Source of the DNA: Thermoplasmata archaeon
Lineage (GTDB): Archaea > Thermoplasmatota > Thermoplasmata > Thermoplasmatales > Thermoplasmataceae
Assembly (NCBI GenBank): GCA_021799755.1
Contig: JAJYZU010000021.1
Coordinates: 1-12,030 of the forward strand
Direction: 5' to 3'
Length of the DNA: 12,030 nt
Position 1 is the first letter of the stretch; each line of letters begins with the position of its first letter. Below, in pieces: positions 7,085 through 12,030 of the stretch. The translations under genes were made by a program, and so were the position numbers. Under the pieces are notes generated by a model that saw only the letters and a list, made by a program, of their open reading frames with translations, was not told the origin of the DNA and made no database searches.

Positions 7085-8410
7085 ATGAACGACGAGGAAA
7101 GGACTGCCAATTTCAATAGGTTGGCGATAAAATATTCACAGAAGTACAGGGGTAAGATAAACACCATGCCTAAGGTTCCGATTAATAAGCTTGGGGACTT
7201 TTCCATATGGTACACGCCTGGCGTAGCTGCCGTTTCAGAAAAGATAAAGGAAGACCACGATCTGTCTTTTGAACTCACTGGCAGATGGAACAGCGTGGCA
7301 ATCGTTACCGATGGGACAAGGGTGCTTGGACTTGGTAACATAGGCCCTGAAGCTGCAATGCCTGTGATGGAGGGGAAGGCGCTCATATTCAACTATCTTG
7401 GAGGCATAAATGCAATTCCTTTGCCAGTAAAGACAGATTCAAGAGAATATTTCAATTCAGTTGTCAGATCGCTGGAACCGTCTTTTGGTGCGATTAACCT
7501 TGAAGATATAGAGTCCCCGAAATGTTTCTTCATACTTGATGAACTTCAGAAATCCATGAACATACCGGTCTGGCATGATGATCAGCTTGGAACCGCATCG
7601 ATAACGCTTGCTGGCCTTATCAACGCCCTGAGGATTGTGGGCAAAAAGAAGGAGGACGTCAGGATTGCCCTGATAGGTTCCGGCGCCGCCAACCTTGCCA
7701 CTGCATACCTGCTTAAGGCGGCCGGCTTCAATACGGGAAACCTGATCATTGCCGATCATCTTGGTGTGCTTGAGCCAGAGAGGGAAGACATGGATAAGCT
7801 CATGATTAACAATCCATGGAAATACAAGTTTGCAATGGAATCCAACCGCGACAGGATCAAGGGAGGTATTGAGAACTCAATAAAGGGTGCGGATGTGATT
7901 ATCTCCGCAGCAAAGTCGCAGCCGGGTTTCATCAGGAAGGAGTGGATAAAAACCATGAATTCAGATCCAATTGTCTTTGCACTTGCCAATCCGTCGCCCG
8001 AGATATGGCCTGGTGATGCAAAGGCAGCTGGTGCCAGAATTGTTGCTACCGGGAGAAGTGATTTCCCGAACCAGATCAATAACAGCCTTGTTTTCCCATC
8101 ACTGTTCAGGGGCGTTCTTGATGCGAGGGCGAAGGGCGTCAACTTTGATGTCATGGTTACTGCTTCCGAGGAGATAGCAAACTTTGTTGAGAATCCGGTT
8201 GAGGAAATGATAATTCCAAGAATGGATCAGTATGATCTGTATCCAAGAGTTGCGGCGGCAGTTGCATACAAGACATCGCAGCTTGGCCTTGCGAGGAGAA
8301 ACAATTCCAAGGAATGGTTCTACAATAATGCGAAGGAGATAATAGATTTCAACAGGAAAATATATGGAGAAATTTTGGGTAATGGTTTGATAGAGAGGAT
8401 GGATGAGTAA
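7085..8410 (+). CDS. NAD(P)-dependent malic enzyme
   Basis: It oxidatively decarboxylates malate to pyruvate with CO2 and NAD(P)H, linking the citric acid cycle to pyruvate. The 441 residues correspond to the short malic enzyme form, without the phosphotransacetylase-like domain of bacterial MaeB. Visible features are WYTPGVA (42-48) with the catalytic Tyr43, EGKAL (97-101) with the probable catalytic Lys99, NLEDIE (138-143) and WHDDQLGTA (163-171) for the metal site, GSGAAN (198-203) as dinucleotide loop, ANPSPEI (301-307) and ATGRSDFPNQINN (321-333). Asp224 after the second Rossmann strand would favour NAD, but cofactor choice cannot be settled by eye. The promoter is unclear: TTTAAATA at 7069-7076 is too close to the ATG, and TTAATTAG at 7046-7053 is better placed. 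The downstream GNAT gene overlaps its stop. Confidence 0.96.
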   Translation: MNDEERTANFNRLAIKYSQKYRGKINTMPKVPINKLGDFSIWYTPGVAAVSEKIKEDHDLSFELTGRWNSVAIVTDGTRVLGLGNIGPEAAMPVMEGKALIFNYLGGINAIPLPVKTDSREYFNSVVRSLEPSFGAINLEDIESPKCFFILDELQKSMNIPVWHDDQLGTASITLAGLINALRIVGKKKEDVRIALIGSGAANLATAYLLKAAGFNTGNLIIADHLGVLEPEREDMDKLMINNPWKYKFAMESNRDRIKGGIENSIKGADVIISAAKSQPGFIRKEWIKTMNSDPIVFALANPSPEIWPGDAKAAGARIVATGRSDFPNQINNSLVFPSLFRGVLDARAKGVNFDVMVTASEEIANFVENPVEEMIIPRMDQYDLYPRVAAAVAYKTSQLGLARRNNSKEWFYNNAKEIIDFNRKIYGEILGNGLIERMDE

Positions 8411-8891
8411 GATGGTGAACAGGAAAATTTTGATAAGGGAAGCCGAAGCGGGAGATGCGGAAGATATTGCAAAAATGATGGCCAGACTGAAGAAGCTCAA
8501 TGAAGAATTCGAAACCCAGTTCAAGGTTGTCGACGATCTTGATAAAAAAGCGCTGGATTACACAAACAAGGTGATAAAAAGTGAAAAGAGCATAATAACA
8601 GTCGCAGAAATCAATGGAAAAGTCGGCGGATTCATCAAAGCCGATATAGTCGACAGGATATTCTATCAGCCCAAGTCTGAATTGAGAATAACTGATTTCT
8701 ACATAATGCCTGAGTTCAGGAGGAACGGCCTTGGGAAGAAAATATTGACAGATCTCACAGACAGGGCCTCCAAAAACGGTATAAAGATGATCACCGCAGA
8801 ATTTCCTGCGCTCAACCTGATTGGTCTGAACTTCTACAAGAAATCTGGATTCAGAGGGATACTGAACGTATACGGGAAGGAAATAAGCTGA
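8403..8891 (+). CDS. GNAT-family N-acetyltransferase, single domain
   Basis: This 162-residue protein is a predicted acetyl-CoA dependent N-acetyltransferase of standard single-domain length. It opens with ILIREAEAGDAEDIAKMM (9-26), a usual GNAT first strand and helix. Motif A is DFYIMPEFRRNGLGKKIL (98-115), with the RxxGxG loop. NFYKKSGF (143-150) is the conserved region near the acceptor site. The ATG at 8403 overlaps the malic enzyme stop by 8 bases; an ATG at 8412 (residue 4) is the alternative, with GGATGAG upstream as a possible ribosome binding site. Overlap and orientation suggest cotranscription with malic enzyme. The acceptor is unknown; protein, small amine or antibiotic are all possible. 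Confidence 0.9.
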   Translation: MSKMVNRKILIREAEAGDAEDIAKMMARLKKLNEEFETQFKVVDDLDKKALDYTNKVIKSEKSIITVAEINGKVGGFIKADIVDRIFYQPKSELRITDFYIMPEFRRNGLGKKILTDLTDRASKNGIKMITAEFPALNLIGLNFYKKSGFRGILNVYGKEIS

Positions 8892-8900
8892 GGCTTATTT
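8881..8900. terminator. Perfect hairpin spanning two convergent stop codons
   Basis: AAATAAGC (8881-8888), loop TGAG, GCTTATTT (8893-8900): a perfect 8-base stem with a 4-base loop. The loop holds the TGA stop of the GNAT gene, and the right arm reaches into the TAA stop of the cupin gene. A bidirectional 3'-end signal is inferred. Confidence 0.5.
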
Positions 8901-9261
8901 ATTCTCCCAGTATCTGCTTCGCCGCCTTAACGGGCACAACGCATATCAGCTTCATGTCCTCACTGGCATGAATCCTGTGAAATACGTTGGGAGGAATGAA
9001 AACGAAATCTCCGGAATTGAGGTCATGCTCCTCCTTTCCGATTGTCGCTTTACCCTTTCCTGAGATTATGTACATTTCATGCTCGTAATCGTGACTGTGT
9101 GCAGGTGTTTCTTTATCCCTGTTCACAGTAATAAGCCTCATTGAGAAATTTTCTGCTCCTTCCCTGTGGGTTATGGCCCATCTGATTCTGGCGCCTCCTT
9201 CCATTGGCAACTCTTTGACATCTCTGTATGACTTCACAAAACCGCTGACCACTTTTTCCAT
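8899..9261 (-). CDS. Small cupin-domain protein
   Basis: This 120-residue protein is a single conserved beta-barrel cupin (Cupin_2 type). The metal-binding motif is PAHSHDYEHEMYIISGKG (53-70), with His55, His57, His61 and/or Glu62 as ligands. The second motif is GDFVFIPPNVFHRI (84-97), supplying His95. Residues 1-50 form the first strands. Small stand-alone cupins include dioxygenases, isomerases and sugar- or metabolite-binding proteins, so the function is not defined by sequence. The start ATG at 9261 has a TATA box about 23 bases upstream and no SD, indicating a leaderless mRNA. It converges on the plus-strand GNAT gene with a 7-base gap, across a shared hairpin. Confidence 0.92.
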   Translation of the reverse strand: MEKVVSGFVKSYRDVKELPMEGGARIRWAITHREGAENFSMRLITVNRDKETPAHSHDYEHEMYIISGKGKATIGKEEHDLNSGDFVFIPPNVFHRIHASEDMKLICVVPVKAAKQILGE

Positions 9262-9279
9262 GCTTTCCCATGACTATCG

Positions 9280-9288
9280 TTTAATTAA
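9280..9288 (-). promoter_or_regulatory. TATA box of the cupin gene
   Basis: TTTAATTAA (minus strand TTAATTAAA) is centred about 23 bases upstream of the ATG at 9261, fitting a leaderless transcript. Confidence 0.55.
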
Positions 9289-9352
9289 CAGTTATCATGG
9301 ATCTGACATACTCCCACAGTAAGGTTCCGTTTGTTGCAAATTGATGGACTTG

Positions 9353-9379
9353 CGATATTAACAAATATCGTTCCGGAAC
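9353..9379. repeat. Hairpin plus adjoining palindrome downstream of the DUF5680 gene
   Basis: CGATATT (9353-9359) and AATATCG (9364-9370) pair perfectly around the loop AACA. The last G starts a second perfect palindrome, GTTCCGGAAC (9370-9379). Both lie immediately after the DUF5680 stop on the minus strand and before the cupin promoter. They may mark a transcript end or a protein site; neither is shown. Confidence 0.5.
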
Positions 9380-9381
9380 AC

Positions 9382-9843
9382 CTACTCCAATATCGATCCG
9401 CCGCCGTAATGCAGCATGTAGATTGTCACCCTGTCCTTCAGAATCCTTTCGAACCCATGGAACATCACTATTGTACCTGTTATGAGATTCTCGTACTCCA
9501 GTTCTCCTCTCTGAAGACGATCCGGACCCCTTGCTGGCAGTTCCGCGCTTGGATGCATGAGCGCTTCACGAAGAAACCCGAAAACATGGTCCCTGTCTGC
9601 GTCCAATTTCATCAGTCCTCCGGAATATGCCATGGACCAAATGGGTTTGTTCTTCAGGAAAACTGTTTCCATTCCAATGAAATGCCTGGATCCGAAGTAG
9701 ATATCCCTGTAGAGTAAATCACCTTTGGAGAACTCCATCTGCACAGAATCTGGAAATATTGGATCAGTAATCCCGTTGCCAGAAGCATAGGTGTGCTGCT
9801 TCGACTCCATAAGGAACATTTGGAAACTTTCAGGTAGCGTCAT
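9382..9843 (-). CDS. DUF5680 domain-containing protein
   Basis: I recognise this 153-residue protein as resembling the DUF5680 family, whose function is unknown. Matching landmarks from memory are LLYRDIYFGSRHFIGMETV (43-61), IWSMAYSGG (68-76), FLREAL (90-95), ELPARGPDRL (101-110), the FHGFERI segment (128-134) and a final YMLHYGG (142-148). It looks soluble, with alternating short beta strands, and has no cysteines. The start ATG at 9843 is 47 bases after the fibrillarin stop, with GAGG about 10 bases upstream as a weak SD. Cotranscription with fibrillarin is likely, since no TATA box is evident in the gap. No role in RNA modification follows from this. Confidence 0.82.
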   Translation of the reverse strand: MTLPESFQMFLMESKQHTYASGNGITDPIFPDSVQMEFSKGDLLYRDIYFGSRHFIGMETVFLKNKPIWSMAYSGGLMKLDADRDHVFGFLREALMHPSAELPARGPDRLQRGELEYENLITGTIVMFHGFERILKDRVTIYMLHYGGGSILE

Positions 9844-9890
9844 TTATTTCAAGCCTCTGTCATCGGTCGGAACGGTCCGGCGCTCTAAGA

Positions 9891-10541
9891 TTATGATCTC
9901 TCCAGATATAACATATAGTTTCCTACACTGTATGGCTTCAGATCCACAATCTGCTTTACGCTGAACCCTTTTATTCCAGAAATTGACTTTTTCAGTATCT
10001 CTGGATCACTTCCCCTGGAGGTAATTGATCTTATCTTCATCACAAGAAGTGCTTCCTTGATTTCATGAAAATATTCAACTGTACTGTTGAAAATCTGTAT
10101 CTGGTTTCTCTGGGAAATATCCTGATAGAGGGTGCCTGCTTTCTCGACAAAAAATGAGTATTTTTCGATGAGATTTGCATCCTCAAGTATGGGATAGATA
10201 TTCTTCCTTCTTTCCGCAAGCCTCATCAGTTTCAGGAATGGATCGTATGAAAGTTCGATGGCGTAAATTCTACCATTCACAATAATGTCAGAAAGATGGC
10301 TGACTGTGGTTCCTGATGATGCTCCCAGATAGAGAAGATTGGTATCAGAATTGAACGGAAAATGCCATAGACCGTTCTTCAGTGCTGCAGATATCTTGCT
10401 CCTCTTAGGCTCCCATTCCCTGTAAAATTTTCCATCAATCTTCAGAACGTCCTCGCCGTAAACGCTGTTGCTGTCTTCTGAAACAGTGTAAAGACGACCA
10501 TTCCTGATGGTTACAGATTTCGGAATCTCTATCTTAGTCAT
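9891..10541 (-). CDS. flpA: Fibrillarin-like rRNA/tRNA 2'-O-methyltransferase
   Basis: Fibrillarin is the methyltransferase subunit of archaeal C/D box RNPs, acting with L7Ae, Nop5 and guide RNAs. The 216 residues match the family. Visible are FYREWEPKRSKISAAL (39-54), the SAM loop LYLGASSGTTVSHLSDI (70-86), YAIELS (93-98), Asp121, LYQDISQ (138-144) with Asp141 and LLVMKIRSI (165-173) with Lys169. Near the C-terminus, DLKPYSVGNYMLY puts Gly207-Asn208 where family members normally have Asp-His, so the usual catalytic-tetrad His appears replaced by Asn. The start has TGATCC 5 bases upstream as SD and a TATA-like box 35 bases upstream. Archaeal fibrillarin genes often sit beside nop5; no nop5 is seen here. 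Confidence 0.95.
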   Translation of the reverse strand: MTKIEIPKSVTIRNGRLYTVSEDSNSVYGEDVLKIDGKFYREWEPKRSKISAALKNGLWHFPFNSDTNLLYLGASSGTTVSHLSDIIVNGRIYAIELSYDPFLKLMRLAERRKNIYPILEDANLIEKYSFFVEKAGTLYQDISQRNQIQIFNSTVEYFHEIKEALLVMKIRSITSRGSDPEILKKSISGIKGFSVKQIVDLKPYSVGNYMLYLERS

Positions 10542-10570
10542 TTGCCGGATCAGTATTGGAGGTGTATTGA

Positions 10571-10580
10571 TTTATTTATT
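10571..10580 (-). promoter_or_regulatory. TATA box of fibrillarin
   Basis: The minus strand reads AATAAATAAA, centred 35 bases before the ATG at 10541. This leaves a leader of about 10 bases, which would contain TGATCC (10547-10552) as SD. Confidence 0.5.
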
Positions 10581-10659
10581 GCTTGTGTCGGTGCGTCCTC
10601 ATGAATGTCAATATGAGACCTGCATACGTTCAAATGTAGACAGTGCCGTTGGGCAAAAG

Positions 10660-10669
10660 AATAATATTA
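10660..10669 (+). promoter_or_regulatory. TATA box of the MBF1 gene
   Basis: AATAATATTA is centred 25 bases before the ATG at 10690 with no SD, predicting a leaderless transcript. Confidence 0.55.
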
Positions 10670-10689
10670 GAATTCAATAACATAAAATC

Positions 10690-11136
10690 ATGGCTGCAGA
10701 ATGTGAAATGTGCGGGAAAAAAATTCAGAAATCTAACAGGATCAGAATTGACGGCGCTATTCTTGAGGTGTGTGACGATTGCGCAAAATTTGGCGTACCT
10801 GTAGAATCAAAGAAGCCCGTTGTGGTCAGGCAGCCATCAAGAGAACAGGTCTTTGTCCCCACCAGGAGGGAAATACAGCACGTGGTGAAATCCGCCCCGA
10901 GGAAACCTCCTGTAAAGAAGGATGATATAGAGAATCTTTACCTTGTGGAGGGATTCGCTGAGATAATAAAGGAGGCCAGGGAAAAACTCTCCTGGACCCA
11001 GGACGATCTCGCAAAGAAGATCATGGAGAAGAAAAACGTTCTTTCAAATATAGAGCGCGGTGCTATGAGTCCTGACATAAAAACTGCCCGGAAACTTGAA
11101 AAACTTCTCGACATAAAACTTCTTGAAGAATTATAA
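10690..11136 (+). CDS. Multiprotein bridging factor aMBF1
   Basis: Archaeal MBF1 is a helix-turn-helix protein related to the eukaryotic co-activator that bridges TBP and regulators; in Archaea it is linked to transcription and to the small ribosomal subunit. The 148 residues have the standard layout: an N-terminal zinc ribbon with CEMC (Cys5, Cys8) and CDDC (Cys28, Cys31), a basic proline-rich linker (about 40-78), and a C-terminal Cro/C1-type HTH (about 89-145) containing WTQDDLAKKI (102-111), NVLSNIERG (116-124) and TARKLEKLL (132-140). The start is fixed by a TATA box at leaderless spacing. It is divergent from fibrillarin and followed, after 111 bases with a new TATA box, by a small unknown gene. 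Confidence 0.95.
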   Translation: MAAECEMCGKKIQKSNRIRIDGAILEVCDDCAKFGVPVESKKPVVVRQPSREQVFVPTRREIQHVVKSAPRKPPVKKDDIENLYLVEGFAEIIKEAREKLSWTQDDLAKKIMEKKNVLSNIERGAMSPDIKTARKLEKLLDIKLLEEL

Positions 11137-11206
11137 TCACCATTCCGACAATATGTTAGGATTTCATAAAAACTCATTTTAAAAATTGCCTTCGGTCTAA
11201 AAAGGA

Positions 11207-11214
11207 TTATATAG
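11207..11214 (+). promoter_or_regulatory. TATA box of the 11248 gene
   Basis: TTATATAG predicts transcription starting near 11235, just before the GGTGA (11237-11241) that precedes the TTG start. A promoter here suggests the gene is expressed separately from MBF1. Confidence 0.6.
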
Positions 11215-11247
11215 AATTCATTACTCTAATGCTGTCGGTGAAAAATA

Positions 11248-11526
11248 TTGAAAATAGGGATAGGTCAAAGATTTGACTTGGAGATTGACCGTGAAGACCT
11301 GGATTATGTTGAGGGCGGCACTATTATCGCAACATGGTACCACATGGGAAATCCAATCTACATTGAACTTTCTGTAAATAAAACCATGATGAAAGAGATC
11401 ACAAAATTCTTTGATCGAACCGGGAAGAAGACTGCCCTCTTTTCAATCACTCGAGTTTCAAAGGCGAAGTACATTGTCGAACCGACGGTTGTACTCCTGA
11501 ACAAGGGAAAGACCAAGGAGAATTAG
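11248..11526 (+). CDS. Hypothetical protein, 92 residues, TTG start
   Basis: I do not recognise this small protein. It has no cysteine, signal peptide or membrane helix, and seems an alternating beta/alpha domain: strands near 2-13, 24-31 and 36-42, a helix at 44-57 ([15 protein letters not shown]), strands at 62-70 and 74-84, and a lysine-rich tail. The TTG at 11248 is the chosen start because GGTGA (11237-11241) lies 6 bases before it and a TATA box is correctly placed; the first in-frame ATG is at residue 33, inside the apparent fold. The stop TAG overlaps the TAA stop of the convergent dehydrogenase gene by antiparallel pairing of TTAG (11523-11526). Confidence 0.85.
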   Translation: MKIGIGQRFDLEIDREDLDYVEGGTIIATWYHMGNPIYIELSVNKTMMKEITKFFDRTGKKTALFSITRVSKAKYIVEPTVVLLNKGKTKEN

Positions 11527-12030
11527 TATTTATAAAATCCTTCTCCGCTCTTCCTGCCCAGTTTTCCTGCATCTACCAGTCTCTTGAGCAGAAGTGACGG
11601 TCTGTATTTCTGGTCGCCATATTCCTTGAAGAGAACGTCCATAACGTCCTTTACGATATCTAGTCCCACCATGTCAGAGAGCTCAAGCGGTCCCATGGGA
11701 AAACCTGCGCCCGCCTTCATGGCATTGTCTATATCGTGCGCTCCTGCGATCCCTTCTTCCAGTATCTGACATGCCTCGTTCATAACAGGAACAAGTATCC
11801 TGTTTACCACGAATCCCGGCACCTCATTCACTCGAATGGGCATCATCTTCGATCTGTGATTTTTCATTGATCCCAGGAGGTTTATTGTCTGCGAGGTCAC
11901 ATCGTCGGATGTCTGTATTGCAGGCACAATCTCAACAAGCGGCAGGGTATATGGTGGATTGAAGAAATGAGTCACTACAACATTTTCCGGATGCCTGTAA
12001 GCCGTTGCGAGGGCTGTTACACTCAGTGAT
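11523..12030 (-). CDS. 3-Hydroxyacyl-CoA dehydrogenase, C-terminal part (5' end off the window)
   Basis: This enzyme interconverts 3-hydroxyacyl-CoA and 3-oxoacyl-CoA with NAD in fatty acid or hydroxybutyryl-CoA metabolism. The window holds the last 168 residues; the frame is open to the right edge, so the N-terminal NAD-binding Rossmann fold lies outside. The fragment begins [18 protein letters not shown] and contains [18 protein letters not shown], in which the His of HFFNPP is the catalytic histidine. [20 protein letters not shown] (starting about fragment residue 67) begins the helical C-terminal domain, followed by [19 protein letters not shown]. The ending [11 protein letters not shown] is the usual C-terminus, indicating a single-function enzyme rather than a fusion with enoyl-CoA hydratase. 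A GTG at 11975 is internal and not the start. Confidence 0.95.
   Translation of the reverse strand, partial: SLSVTALATAYRHPENVVVTHFFNPPYTLPLVEIVPAIQTSDDVTSQTINLLGSMKNHRSKMMPIRVNEVPGFVVNRILVPVMNEACQILEEGIAGAHDIDNAMKAGAGFPMGPLELSDMVGLDIVKDVMDVLFKEYGDQKYRPSLLLKRLVDAGKLGRKSGEGFYKY

Noticed and set aside
8099..8524. Minus-strand open frame of 141 codons across the malic enzyme and GNAT genes
   Set aside because: It is antisense to two well-supported genes and shows no family resemblance.
10542..10689. Small RNA gene or third gene between fibrillarin and MBF1
   Set aside because: The spacer holds the two promoters and only an imperfect GTCCTCAT/ATGAGAC dyad; no C/D boxes, tRNA shape or open frame.

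Overview
The window is a stretch of an archaeal chromosome, most likely from the Thermoplasmatales (Thermoplasma/Ferroplasma/Cuniculiplasma relatives); the genus cannot be fixed. Archaeal markers are aIF5B, the archaeal/eukaryotic ribosomal proteins L7Ae, S28e and L24e, fibrillarin and the bridging factor MBF1. TATA-like boxes lie about 25 bases ahead of many start codons (leaderless mRNAs), while operon-internal genes carry GGTGA-type Shine-Dalgarno (SD) sites. The order assignment is inferred from this mix and from protein resemblance.

Layout. (1) 1-2981, minus strand: a translation operon rpl7ae - rps28e - rpl24e - ndk - infB, with a TATA box before rpl7ae and infB running off the left edge. 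Its junctions are very tight, and the SD of each following gene often overlaps the preceding stop codon. (2) 3046-4215, minus: a CPA2/Kef-type cation:proton antiporter with its own promoter. (3) 4268-6024: two unrecognised genes transcribed divergently from a 200-base AT-rich region. (4) 6043-6972, minus: a tandem GNAT acetyltransferase. (5) 7085-8891, plus: malic enzyme and a small GNAT acetyltransferase overlapping by 8 bases. (6) 8899-9261, minus: a small cupin. (7) 9382-10541, minus: fibrillarin followed by a DUF5680 protein. (8) 10690-11526, plus: MBF1, then a small unknown gene with a TTG start. (9) 11523-12030, minus: the C-terminal part of a 3-hydroxyacyl-CoA dehydrogenase running off the right edge.

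The genes are mostly housekeeping: protein synthesis, nucleotide supply, rRNA/tRNA 2'-O-methylation, transcription co-activation, and central carbon and acyl-CoA metabolism. There is no mobile element, CRISPR array, tRNA or rRNA, and no intergenic gap exceeds about 200 bases. I see no clear undescribed multi-gene system. The most open items are the divergent unknown pair, the small TTG-start gene, an Asn where fibrillarin normally has His, and perfect inverted repeats at several gene ends.
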